Assembly: GCA_938036665.1 (NCBI GenBank)
Contig: CALHWR010000099.1
Coordinates: forward strand, 1 to 24,676
Length of the DNA stretch: 24,676 nucleotides
From: an uncultured Collinsella sp.
GTDB taxonomy: Bacteria; Actinomycetota; Coriobacteriia; Coriobacteriales; Coriobacteriaceae
Reading direction: 5' to 3'
Below, one piece after another: positions 16,615-24,616 of this stretch (within the stretch, counting starts at the first letter, position 1; the number at the start of each line of letters is the position of its first letter). Under the pieces are notes generated by a model. It was not told the origin of the DNA. It made no database searches and worked only from the letters and a program-made list of their open reading frames with translations. The translations under genes were made by a program, and so were the position numbers.

Positions 16615-17447
16615 GAAAGATCGTATCGGTCCTGAGCGCCGCTGTGCTTACGCTTACGCTGTGCGCCTGTTCTTCGGGATCTTCTACCTCTTCCATTACC
16701 GTGGCCGGCTCCACGACCTGCCTTCCTATCGCCGAAATTGCGGCAGAGGGCTTTAAGGAGGAGACCGGCATCGACGTGCTCGTTTCCGGTTTGGGCTCTT
16801 CCGCTGGCATCGAAGCCGTCAGCGCTGGCACGGCCGATATCGCCAGCTCCTCCCGTGGACTCAATGCCGACGAACAGGATCTGGGCCTGACTCCCATCGT
16901 CATTGCCCACGACGGTATCGCGGTCATCGTGAACGACGATAACCCGGTCGATAACCTCTCGACCGAGCAGCTCCGCGATATCTATGCCGGCAAGATTACT
17001 AATTGGAAAGAGGTCGGTGGCGAGGACCTGAAGATTCAGGTCATCAACCGAGACGAGGCATCCGGCACGCGTGAAGCATTCCGCACCATCGTGATGGACG
17101 GCACCCCGTTCGATCGCCGCTCGGCCGTTCTTTCGGGCACGGGCCAGGTGCGCGACGTGGTATCTCGTTCGCACGGTGCCATTGGCTACATTTCGCTGGG
17201 CTTCGTCGATAGCCTCAACGCCAAGACCTCGGTCAAGGCCGTCTCGGTCAATCATGTTGAGGCGTCCGAGAAGACGGTCGCGAGCGGCGGCTATCCCATC
17301 TCACGCGACCTTTACTTCTTTGTGAAGGGTGCGCCTTCGCAGCAGGCGCAGGATTACATCGACTATGTGACGTCCGAAAAGATGGACAAGCAGATTCGCG
17401 AGGCGGGCTTTATCCCCGTCACCAACGACGAGAAGGGGAGTGAGTAG
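16611..17447 (+). CDS. pstS: Phosphate ABC transporter substrate-binding lipoprotein PstS
   Basis: A 278-residue secreted lipoprotein that captures phosphate for PstCAB at the outer membrane face. A lipoprotein signal ends in the lipobox LCAC with C20 as the lipidated cysteine, followed by a Ser/Thr linker. The mature part shows the phosphate-binding AGSTTCLPIAE segment, the DIASSSRGL segment, and the RDEASGTREAF loop that contacts phosphate. It starts inside the pgeF stop codon and is followed by pstC, whose likely start is 1 bp after the pstS stop. This short PstS form is common in Gram-positive bacteria. Confidence 0.95.
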   Translation: MRKIVSVLSAAVLTLTLCACSSGSSTSSITVAGSTTCLPIAEIAAEGFKEETGIDVLVSGLGSSAGIEAVSAGTADIASSSRGLNADEQDLGLTPIVIAHDGIAVIVNDDNPVDNLSTEQLRDIYAGKITNWKEVGGEDLKIQVINRDEASGTREAFRTIVMDGTPFDRRSAVLSGTGQVRDVVSRSHGAIGYISLGFVDSLNAKTSVKAVSVNHVEASEKTVASGGYPISRDLYFFVKGAPSQQAQDYIDYVTSEKMDKQIREAGFIPVTNDEKGSE

Positions 17448-17448
17448 C

Positions 17449-18375
17449 ATGGAAGCACAGGAAAACTCCCAGACTGAGCAGAATGGTCAGGCGCCCAAGA
17501 AGCGCGAGCTGGCGCTCGTATCGCGCAGCACCTATATCAAGGAGAAGGCGCTGCAGTGGATCTTCTTTGCCTGCGCGTTCTTGGCGGTTGTTACCGTCAT
17601 CCTGATTTTTGTCTTTACCACGTACTCGGCGCTGCCCGTCTTTACCGACATCGGTCTGGCGGACTTCTTTAGCTTTACGTGGGCGCCCTCTGAGGGTCAC
17701 TACGGCATCGTGTCGCTGCTTGCCGGCTCGGGTCTGGTGACCGTCGGCGCGCTCGCCATGGGTGTGCCCCTAGGCGTGGGCACGGCCGTGTATCTGGTCG
17801 AGATCGCCAGCAAGCGCGTGCGCAAGCTCATCAGCCCTGCCGTTGACCTGTTGGCCGGCATCCCTTCTATCATCTATGGCTTCTTTGGCATGATCATCAT
17901 CCGCCCGTTTATCGCACAACTGACCGGCGGTCTTGGTTTTGGCGCGCTGACGGCGTGGTTCGTGCTCGCCATTATGATCGTGCCCACCATCACGACGCTT
18001 ACCATCGATGCTCTCAATTCCATTCCCATGGGCATTCGCGAGGCATCGTATGCCATGGGCGCCACCAAGTGGCAGACTATCTATAAGGTCGTGTTACCTG
18101 CCGCCAAGCTGGGTATCGTGGATGCCATCGTGCTGGGTATGGGCCGTGCCATCGGCGAGACCATGGCCGTGCTCATGGTCGTGGGTAACGCCCCGGTTAT
18201 TCCCGACAGCATTGCGAGCCCCATCTCGACGCTCACGAGCCAGATTGCGCTCGACATGAGCTATTCCTCGGGTCTGCATCGCTCGGCGCTGTTCGGCATG
18301 GGCGTGGTCCTGTTTATCATTTCCGCCACGCTGGTGGGCATCGTCCGCCTGGTTTCCAAGAAGAAGAGGGGGTAG
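17449..18375 (+). CDS. pstC: Phosphate ABC transporter permease PstC
   Basis: A 308-residue inner membrane permease subunit. A charged cytoplasmic N terminus (1-33) leads to a first membrane segment (about 35-57), followed by the transport domain. The family motifs LLAGIPSIIYGFFG and the EAA-type loop REASYAMGATKWQTI, then LGMGRAIGETMAV, are present. The ATG at 17449 has a GGGGAG Shine-Dalgarno in the pstS end; an in-frame GTG at 17440 is possible. It pairs with PstA, which starts 3 bp after its stop. Confidence 0.95.
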   Translation: MEAQENSQTEQNGQAPKKRELALVSRSTYIKEKALQWIFFACAFLAVVTVILIFVFTTYSALPVFTDIGLADFFSFTWAPSEGHYGIVSLLAGSGLVTVGALAMGVPLGVGTAVYLVEIASKRVRKLISPAVDLLAGIPSIIYGFFGMIIIRPFIAQLTGGLGFGALTAWFVLAIMIVPTITTLTIDALNSIPMGIREASYAMGATKWQTIYKVVLPAAKLGIVDAIVLGMGRAIGETMAVLMVVGNAPVIPDSIASPISTLTSQIALDMSYSSGLHRSALFGMGVVLFIISATLVGIVRLVSKKKRG

Positions 18376-18378
18376 GCT

Positions 18379-19284
18379 ATGTCCGATTCCGTTGACACGA
18401 CGGTCGATACGACCTCGTCGCGCGAGCGCATCAAGCGTGCCCTTTCCCACGGCAAGAAGGGCCGCATCAACAAGGACCTGTCCAACAAGATCATGCTTGG
18501 CGTGTTCCGTGCCGCGGCATACATCACCACGCTGGTGCTGGTCGCTATCATCGCCTACGTGGTCATCAACGGCCTGCCACACATCTCGCTCGACTTTATC
18601 TTCGGTTGGCCCCAGGGCGTCAACGCCGAGGGCGGAATTTGGCCCACGATCGTCTCGACCGTCTATGTGACGGCGCTCGCCATGCTTATCTGCACGCCGA
18701 TTGCTGTGCTGGCAGCCGTCTATCTGGCCGAGTACGCCAAGCAGGGCAAGGTCGTCGAGCTCATTCGCTACGCTGCTGACGCTTTGGCCTCGGTGCCCTC
18801 CATCGTTATGGGCCTGTTTGGCTACGCCTTGTTTGTCGAGGCCATGGGCCTGGGCCTTTCGATGGTCTCGGCCGCTCTGGCGCTCGCGCTCTTGATGCTT
18901 CCCATCGTCATGCGCACCACCGAAGAGGCCATTCGCGCCGTCCCGCGCTATATCCGTTGGGGCGCGTACGGCCTGGGCGCCACCAAGTGGCAGGTTGTCT
19001 CCAAGATTGTGCTTCCTTCTGCCTTTGGCCGTATTGCCACGGGCATCGTCCTCGCCATCGGCCGCGCCATTGGCGAGACCGCGGTGGTGCTCTACACCAT
19101 GGGCCAAGCCATCAATCTACCTATTTCGCCGCTCGATTCCGGCCGCCCCATGACGGTTCACCTGTACCTGCTTGCCAACGACGGCATCAACATGAACGCA
19201 GCCTACGGCACCGCGCTCTTGCTGATGGTGATCATTCTGGCCTTCAACCTGTTTGCGCGCTTCCTGTCGCGCAAGCGTCGCTAG
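18379..19284 (+). CDS. pstA: Phosphate ABC transporter permease PstA
   Basis: A 301-residue permease subunit, partner of PstC. After a basic cytoplasmic tail (1-40) comes a first membrane segment (about 43-64), then the transport domain with ALASVPSIVMGLFGYALF, the EAA loop region YGLGATKWQVVSKIVLPSA, and GRAIGETAVVLYTMG. The clustering of these motifs is characteristic of PstA. The gene begins 3 bp after pstC, with a Shine-Dalgarno-like GAGGGGG in the pstC end. pstB follows after 12 bp. Confidence 0.95.
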   Translation: MSDSVDTTVDTTSSRERIKRALSHGKKGRINKDLSNKIMLGVFRAAAYITTLVLVAIIAYVVINGLPHISLDFIFGWPQGVNAEGGIWPTIVSTVYVTALAMLICTPIAVLAAVYLAEYAKQGKVVELIRYAADALASVPSIVMGLFGYALFVEAMGLGLSMVSAALALALLMLPIVMRTTEEAIRAVPRYIRWGAYGLGATKWQVVSKIVLPSAFGRIATGIVLAIGRAIGETAVVLYTMGQAINLPISPLDSGRPMTVHLYLLANDGINMNAAYGTALLLMVIILAFNLFARFLSRKRR

Positions 19285-19296
19285 TTAAGGAGTCCC

Positions 19297-20100
<804 letters not shown>

Positions 20101-20192
20101 TCGGTGCGACTAGTCCCAAGCCGATCGGACCTAGTCCGGTGCGTATTCACTGTGCGGGCGGCATGACCGCACCCAACTGATTGGAGTGAACC
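20101..20192 (+). repeat. Structured pstB-phoU spacer with duplicated motifs and two hairpins
   Basis: CGGTGCG occurs at 20102-20108 and 20137-20143, and CTAGTCC at 20110-20116 and 20131-20137. CGGAC-CTA-GTCCG (20126-20138) is a short stem-loop. GTGCGG (20152-20157) and CCGCAC (20167-20172) form a second one. No T tract follows either, so they are not intrinsic terminators. They could set pstB mRNA stability relative to phoU or act as a protein site. The phoU Shine-Dalgarno GGAGTG follows at 20182-20187. Confidence 0.5.
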
Positions 20193-21050
20193 ATGCGCAA
20201 ACTGTTTTCCCGTCAGCTCGTCGAGGCCCGTCACGAGATGCTGAGCATCTATGAGGCCGTCGATCTGGCCCTCCACGATGCCGTGAAGGCCTATGTGACC
20301 GACGACCGCAAGCTCGCCACCAAGACCAAGAAGCGCACGCTTTCGATTGACGCGCGCTGCGCCAACCTGGAGGCCGTCTGCTACAACCTGATCGCCACGC
20401 AGTCACCGGTTGCTTCCGACTTCCGCCTGCTTCAGACGATCATCTACGTCGACTTTAACCTGCAGCGCATGACCGATAAGGTCCGTCAGATCTGCCGTGC
20501 CACGCGTCATATGATCAAGGCCGACATCTCGCTGCCCCAGGAGCTTGTCGGCACGGTCGAGGCCGAGGCTGAGGCCGTGTACCAGGTGCTAGGCTCGTCG
20601 CTTTCTGCGCTCGTCACCAACGACATGTCCATCATTTGCAACCTGGCCGTCGAGGACGAGCCGGTGCATGCGGCATACGAGAAGTTCTTCCGCACCTTTA
20701 ACCGTATGGATACGGGCGACTTTATGGACGATGACAGCAACTACGACGACCTGCGCCGCGCCATCATGGTTTCGCGCTACTTGGATCGCATTGCCTCGAT
20801 CTCTATCGATGCCGCCTGCCGTCTGACCTTCCTTTTGACCGGACAGCGCATGACTGCCGGCGATATCGCCCGTGTGGACGAGGATGAGCTCGAGAGCATG
20901 CGCGTGCCTTCGGGCGAGGGTGTTATCATGAGGCCCGCCGTCGACGCGCGCTACGTTGCCAAGGTGCCCGCCAACGAGGTCAGCGAGGGTCTTCGCTACC
21001 TGCTCGATCATCTTGAGGACGAGGACGATGGCGAGGACGACGAGGAGTAA
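20193..21050 (+). CDS. phoU: Phosphate signalling regulator PhoU
   Basis: A 285-residue helical protein with two PhoU repeats. The first starts FSRQLVEARHEMLSIYEAVDLALHDAVKAY and the second covers about residues 118-215. PhoU links PstSCAB activity to the PhoR sensor kinase and lowers phosphate uptake when phosphate is plentiful; no phoR or phoP lies in this window. The family is usually about 215-240 residues. The extra C-terminal part here includes a polyacidic end (DEDDGEDDEE). As the last pst gene it is followed by a hairpin at 21088-21119. Confidence 0.9.
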   Translation: MRKLFSRQLVEARHEMLSIYEAVDLALHDAVKAYVTDDRKLATKTKKRTLSIDARCANLEAVCYNLIATQSPVASDFRLLQTIIYVDFNLQRMTDKVRQICRATRHMIKADISLPQELVGTVEAEAEAVYQVLGSSLSALVTNDMSIICNLAVEDEPVHAAYEKFFRTFNRMDTGDFMDDDSNYDDLRRAIMVSRYLDRIASISIDAACRLTFLLTGQRMTAGDIARVDEDELESMRVPSGEGVIMRPAVDARYVAKVPANEVSEGLRYLLDHLEDEDDGEDDEE

Positions 21051-21087
21051 GTGACCCCGTTCGTCGAAAGATTGTAAATACCTAAGT

Positions 21088-21119
21088 GAGCGCGGCCTTG
21101 CACATGCGGGACCGCGCTC
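21088..21119 (+). terminator. Possible weak terminator after phoU
   Basis: GAGCGCGG (21088-21095) pairs perfectly with CCGCGCTC (21112-21119) around a 16-nt loop. It is followed only by TTGCGTT, not a real T tract, so termination would be partial or the element may be an mRNA-stabilising hairpin. It marks the boundary between the pst block and yggS. Confidence 0.45.
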
Positions 21120-21169
21120 TTGCGTTAGCATGGGACTACTTGTTTGGCTGTCAGCGGAGGCGATTGGCA

Positions 21170-21907
21170 ATGGATAACTATTTGGACTTGATGCGCGCTC
21201 GCCGCGAGCAGATTCTGGAACGTTTTTATGCGGCGCTCGATCGCGCGGGCCGCCCCCACGACGCCGCGCGCCTCATTGCCGTGTCCAAGACCGTTGGTGT
21301 CGATGAGACCGTTGCCGCCATCCAGGCGGGGTATCGCCATTTTGCCGAGAACCGCCCGCAGGAGCTGGTTCGCAAGCTCACGGGTCTGGCGGAGCATCCG
21401 GAGCTGCCCGAGGTGCGCTTCGATATGATCGGCAACCTGCAGATCAATAAGATCAATGCGGTGCTTGGCTCAGCCGAGCTGATTCACTCGGTGGGTTCGC
21501 TGCATCTGGCGCAGGCGATCTCGAGCCGTGCTGTCCGCAAGATTGAGGCAGGCGAGCTCGCCGGCCTCCAGCGTGTGCTCATTGAGGTCAATGTGAGTGG
21601 TGAGGAGTCGAAGGGAGGCTTTTCGCCCGATGAGATTCGCGCCGCCGCGGGTGAGCTTGCGGAGCTTGAGGGAATTTGCGTGCAGGGGCTTATGACTATG
21701 GCGCCCCGGGGGAATAAGGATGTGGCACGCCGCACCTTTGCGGGGCTTCGTGAGCTGAGGGATGAGCTGGAGGCGGCGCATCCCGATTTGAACCTGCCTG
21801 AGCTTTCCTGCGGCATGAGCGAGGACTTTGAGCCTGCCCTTGAGGAGGGCTCTACGCTCGTTCGCCTGGGCAGGGTAGTATTTAGCCCGGAGTTTGCAGT
21901 AAAATAA
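21170..21907 (+). CDS. yggS: Pyridoxal phosphate homeostasis protein (YggS/PLPBP family)
   Basis: A 245-residue PLP-binding TIM-barrel protein that buffers free pyridoxal phosphate; it is not known to be an enzyme. The PLP lysine is K40 in LIAVSKT. The ENRPQEL, MIGNLQINK, EVNVSGEESKGG, GLMTMAP, LSCGMSEDF and GSTLVRLGRVVF motifs follow in family order. The usual GHLQ reads GNLQ here. The ATG at 21170 follows CGGAGG (21155-21160) by 9 bp; an in-frame start at 21086 would run through the upstream hairpin and is rejected. yggS next to sepF is the normal actinobacterial arrangement. Confidence 0.94.
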   Translation: MDNYLDLMRARREQILERFYAALDRAGRPHDAARLIAVSKTVGVDETVAAIQAGYRHFAENRPQELVRKLTGLAEHPELPEVRFDMIGNLQINKINAVLGSAELIHSVGSLHLAQAISSRAVRKIEAGELAGLQRVLIEVNVSGEESKGGFSPDEIRAAAGELAELEGICVQGLMTMAPRGNKDVARRTFAGLRELRDELEAAHPDLNLPELSCGMSEDFEPALEEGSTLVRLGRVVFSPEFAVK

Positions 21908-21967
21908 GGCTCTGAAGTGCGCACTGATTATCGGGGCGCCTGCACTAAACCGCGAGAGGACACAACC

Positions 21968-22690
21968 ATGGGCTTCCTTGACGAGATTAAAAATAAGATG
22001 CACCTGGGCGGCCAGCAGGGTTACGACCAGGGTTATGGCCAGGACGACGACTACGGCTACGATGACGGCTATGACGATGGTTATCAGGGCAACGGCTACA
22101 GCGGTGCTTCGGGCGAGGGCTTCTACACCCAAGACGAGCCGAGCAACGGCCTGCTTGGTCAGACGCGCCGTGGTGAAGCTGAGTCGGTTGCCGTGTATAC
22201 GCGCTCCGGTCAGCTGGTCGGCGATGACTCCCGCCATGCCACGACGTATAACCCGCCTTCGCGCTCGCAGGACAGCGTTGCGAGCGGTTATCGTCCTGGT
22301 GCCTATGACACGCCGTCGAGCTACGCCGAGAACACCCGCGCCCGTGCCGCCGCTGCGCCCGCGCCTGCGCCGAGCGATGCCTCGGCCTATGCGAGCAATA
22401 TCATCAACGCCACGCCGCAGCTGCCGGCCTATGTCCTGCGCCCCGAGAGCTATGACGACGTGGAGACCGTGGTACGCCGCGTTCGCACCAAGCAGCCTGT
22501 CGCACTGATTTTTGTGGGCGTACGCACCGAAGTTGCCAAGCGCGTCTTGGACTTCTCTTACGGCTTTGCCTGCGGTCTGGGCGCCACGGTCAAGGAGGTG
22601 GGCGACCGCGTGTTCATGGTGCTGCCCGCCGGTTGCGAGGTCAAAGATTCCGATCTCAAGAAGCTTCGTGCCGACGGCTACCTTAAGTAA
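21968..22690 (+). CDS. sepF: Cell division protein SepF
   Basis: A 240-residue protein that tethers and aligns FtsZ filaments at the membrane; in Actinomycetota without FtsA it is the main known tether. The N terminus MGFLDEIKNKMHLG is an amphipathic membrane-binding helix. Residues 18-45 are an unusual Tyr/Gly/Asp-rich repeat. A Ser/Ala/Pro-rich linker leads to the SepF domain (about 155-238: LRPESYDDVETVVRRVR, PVALIF, FSYGFACGLGATVKEVGDRVFMV). The ATG at 21968 has GAGAGGA 7 bp upstream. yggT follows in the same reading frame after the TAA. Confidence 0.94.
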   Translation: MGFLDEIKNKMHLGGQQGYDQGYGQDDDYGYDDGYDDGYQGNGYSGASGEGFYTQDEPSNGLLGQTRRGEAESVAVYTRSGQLVGDDSRHATTYNPPSRSQDSVASGYRPGAYDTPSSYAENTRARAAAAPAPAPSDASAYASNIINATPQLPAYVLRPESYDDVETVVRRVRTKQPVALIFVGVRTEVAKRVLDFSYGFACGLGATVKEVGDRVFMVLPAGCEVKDSDLKKLRADGYLK

Positions 22691-22711
22691 AGACAAGACG
22701 AGGAGATTCCC

Positions 22712-22993
22712 ATCAACATCTACACTATCGTCCAGCTGGTCAACACGCTGTTCAACTTCTATTCCACGCTCATTGTCGTCTACTGCTTTATGACGTGGAT
22801 TCCCATGAAGCAGGGTGGTTTGCTTCAGGATATTGCCGCGGTGCTTGATAGCGTGTGCGGTCCGTGGCTCAACCTGTTCCGTCGTTTCATCCCGCCGATG
22901 GGCGGTATCGATTTTTCGCCGGTCGTTGCGATTATTGCGTTACAGTTGGTGCAGAGGCTGGTTCTGCAGCTTCTTATAGGTATACTCGTGTAG
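22712..22993 (+). CDS. YggT family membrane protein, apparent ATC start
   Basis: About 93 residues with two hydrophobic segments (roughly 4-27 and 70-92) joined by the conserved FRRFIPPMGGIDFSPVVAIIALQLVQ part of the YggT family. YggT proteins are small membrane proteins often next to sepF; their role is not settled. From the sepF stop at 22688 to the ATG at 22790 the frame contains no ATG, GTG or TTG. The ATG at 22790 would delete most of the first membrane segment. GAGGAG (22700-22705) lies 6 bp before ATC at 22712, so initiation there is the best reading, either as a real rare start or as an altered ATG. Confidence 0.75.
   Translation: MNIYTIVQLVNTLFNFYSTLIVVYCFMTWIPMKQGGLLQDIAAVLDSVCGPWLNLFRRFIPPMGGIDFSPVVAIIALQLVQRLVLQLLIGILV
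22958..22986 (+). promoter_or_regulatory. Possible divIVA promoter inside the yggT 3' end
   Basis: TATACT (22981-22986) is a good -10 and CTGGTT (22958-22963), at 17-bp spacing, is a poor -35. A start near 22993 would give divIVA a leader of about 60 bases. This is suggestive only. Confidence 0.25.
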
Positions 22994-23054
22994 AACTGAC
23001 TTAGTAACTTACGTCGGGCGTGTAGCGCCGAGGCGATGAAAAAGGAGACTTGTT

Positions 23055-23729
23055 ATGGCTATTACCCCTGCAGACATCCAGGCTCAGACTTTCTCTGAGG
23101 CCAAGCGTGGCTACGATCCTGCCGAGGTCGACGTCTTCTTGGAGACACTGTCCTCCGAGGTTGACGCTATGCTCGCTAAGATCGTCGACCTTAAGGGTCG
23201 TCTGACTGCTACCGAGCAGCAGCTTGCCGATGCGCAGGCTCAGCTTGCCCAGGCTCAGGATGCCACCGCCCAAGCCGTTCCTGCCGCCCCCGTGGCTGCT
23301 CCCGCCCCTGACTTCTCCGCTCAGGAGCGCCAGATTTCCGCTGCCCTGATCGCTGCCCAGCAGACCGCTGAGACCATCGTCAACGATGCCAACGAGAATG
23401 CTGAGCGTATCCGCAACGAGGCTGACGCCAAGGCCCGCGAGGTTATCCGCCAGGCTCTGACCGAAAAGCAGGCCGAGCTCGAGGAGATCGATCGTCTCAA
23501 GGCTTCCCGTGAGGAGTTCAAGGCCGAGTATCTCAAGCTCATCCAGCACTTCATGGACGATGCCCAGAACTCCTTCCCGGGCGACCTCATGGCCTCCACG
23601 CCGGTCGGTTCTGCCGCTTCTCCTGCGGTGACTGTTCCCGCCGAGCCGCTGCCCGTCGCTGACCCGGTTGTCCCCGTGGCCGATCCCTTTGCCCCGATCG
23701 ACAACTTTGCTGCCGACGACCTGGACTAG
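23055..23729 (+). CDS. divIVA: DivIVA domain protein (polar/septal scaffold)
   Basis: A 224-residue coiled-coil protein. The N-terminal DivIVA module is clear: ITPADIQAQTFSEAKRGYDPAEVDVFL (residues 3-29), with the membrane-curvature-binding residues in the FSEAKRGYD part. A first coiled coil (about 32-70), an Ala/Pro linker (71-88) and a second, longer coiled coil (about 89-168) follow, then a Pro/Val/Ala-rich tail. In Actinomycetota such proteins (Wag31/DivIVA) recruit cell wall synthesis to poles or septa. AAGGAG (23042-23047) supports the start. The gene closes the sepF-yggT-divIVA group and is followed by a strong terminator. Confidence 0.92.
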   Translation: MAITPADIQAQTFSEAKRGYDPAEVDVFLETLSSEVDAMLAKIVDLKGRLTATEQQLADAQAQLAQAQDATAQAVPAAPVAAPAPDFSAQERQISAALIAAQQTAETIVNDANENAERIRNEADAKAREVIRQALTEKQAELEEIDRLKASREEFKAEYLKLIQHFMDDAQNSFPGDLMASTPVGSAASPAVTVPAEPLPVADPVVPVADPFAPIDNFAADDLD

Positions 23730-23755
23730 CATCAGAGCTACAATCTAGTGTCCTT

Positions 23756-23787
23756 AAGAGGAGCTCGCACCTGCGGGCTCCTTTTTT
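23756..23787 (+). terminator. Intrinsic terminator of divIVA
   Basis: AGGAGCTCGC (23759-23768) pairs with GCGGGCTCCT (23773-23782), one wobble pair, around an ACCT loop, followed by a run of six T (23782-23787). This is a strong Rho-independent terminator for the + strand block. Confidence 0.92.
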
Positions 23788-23807
23788 GTGGCTGTATACG
23801 GGTTGGG

Positions 23808-23851
23808 AAACAAAACGCCGAGCTCTGCATGCGATAGGACAGAACTCGGCG
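23808..23851 (-). terminator. Intrinsic terminator of the nitroreductase gene
   Basis: Read on the minus strand, CGCCGAGTTCTG (23851-23840) pairs with CAGAGCTCGGCG (23827-23816), with one mismatch and a 12-nt loop, and is followed by TTTTGTTT. It faces the divIVA terminator, so the two convergent units each have their own stop signal. Confidence 0.82.
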
Positions 23852-23894
23852 AAGGGCGCGTGGTAAAAGGTAGATTTTAAGGTATGTCTAAAAA

Positions 23895-24425
23895 CTACTT
23901 GAGGAGGAAGTTGGAGAGGGGAATAGTGCGGGCCTCGCGATGCTCGGGATCGGCGATGTGGTCGGCGGGATAGCCACAGACGAGCATGTGATAGGGATAG
24001 ACGCCCTTGGGCAGATTGAACTGCTCCTGTGCCACCTCAGGCTTAAAATGGCATACCCAGCACGTTCCCAGGCCCTGCTCGGTGGCCTCCATCATCATCT
24101 GGTCGCACACGATGGACGTATCGATTTCACTGGAATTCATCTGGTCATACGGGCGTACCCAAGCATCATCGGTAACGCTGCAAATAAGGAAGACAAGCGG
24201 AGCTCCAAAGATAGACCCATCACGAGCAAACCGAGGCTGACAAGCAGCAGCCTTCTCCAACAGCTCAGGCGTATCCAGCACCATCACACGGGCTGGATGA
24301 TTATTACAAGCAGAAGGAGCAATACGCCCAGCCTCAACAATGGCATCCACCACAGCTTGCTCAACAGAACGATTCTCAAACTCGCGACAAGAATACCGAG
24401 ACCGAGCCAGATCAAAATAAGACAT
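23895..24425 (-). CDS. Nitroreductase family protein (FMN-dependent, putative)
   Basis: A 176-residue protein of the small nitroreductase/flavin oxidoreductase fold. The N-terminal FDLARSRYSCREF segment supplies the FMN-phosphate-binding R8-S9-R10 motif. IAPSACNNHPARVMV, the middle DTSIVCDQMMMEATEQGLGTCWV segment and a late GYPAD also match the family. The substrate cannot be told from sequence. Cysteines are numerous. The start is chosen at 24425 because GGAGGG lies 5 bp upstream; the frame extends to 24491 but without support. Codons in the first half mostly end in T, unlike the rest of the window, and later codons end in C. Confidence 0.85.
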   Translation of the reverse strand: MSYFDLARSRYSCREFENRSVEQAVVDAIVEAGRIAPSACNNHPARVMVLDTPELLEKAAACQPRFARDGSIFGAPLVFLICSVTDDAWVRPYDQMNSSEIDTSIVCDQMMMEATEQGLGTCWVCHFKPEVAQEQFNLPKGVYPYHMLVCGYPADHIADPEHREARTIPLSNFLLK

Positions 24426-24616
24426 ACAAGCCCTCCAACAATTAAAAATCAAACAAACCCAAAGTAACCCAAACAGTACCCAAAGCAGCAATCAGCCAAA
24501 CGCTCATCAAGGGCCAAAGTGTCCGAACGGGTACCATAGGTCCCTTCAGGCAAACCCCCATCGCGCTAAATCTATCAGCCAAAGTTCCCAATGGTGGTAC
24601 GTAAGGCGAAGGGCCG
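24426..24616 (-). promoter_or_regulatory. Upstream region of the nitroreductase gene with TGGGT repeats
   Basis: On the minus strand TTTGGGT occurs three times (on the + strand ACCCAAA at 24457-24463, 24467-24473 and 24478-24484), spaced 10 and 11 bp. The inner TGGGT units, separated by 6 and 5 bases, resemble an MraZ-type array. The nitroreductase Shine-Dalgarno is at 24431-24436. GGGTACC-ATA-GGTCCC (24530-24545) can fold with one bulge. No convincing -35/-10 pair is seen, and no gene is visible in 24492-24676. Confidence 0.4.

Noticed and set aside
21086..21169. N-terminal extension of YggS starting at 21086
   Set aside because: The extension runs through the 21088-21119 hairpin, has no family similarity, and a well-placed Shine-Dalgarno precedes the ATG at 21170.
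22790..22993. yggT starting at the ATG at 22790
   Set aside because: It would remove most of the first membrane segment, which is encoded upstream in frame, and it has no Shine-Dalgarno. The GAGGAG is placed for a start at 22712.
24430..24484. Four GGG runs on the minus strand as a G-quadruplex
   Set aside because: One loop would be over 20 bases and the runs have only three G. The regular spacing is better described as repeats.
24590..24616. T-box-like GGTGGTAC sequence followed by a hairpin
   Set aside because: Only a partial match to the T-box core. No stem I or specifier loop is recognisable upstream, and the downstream gene is outside the window.
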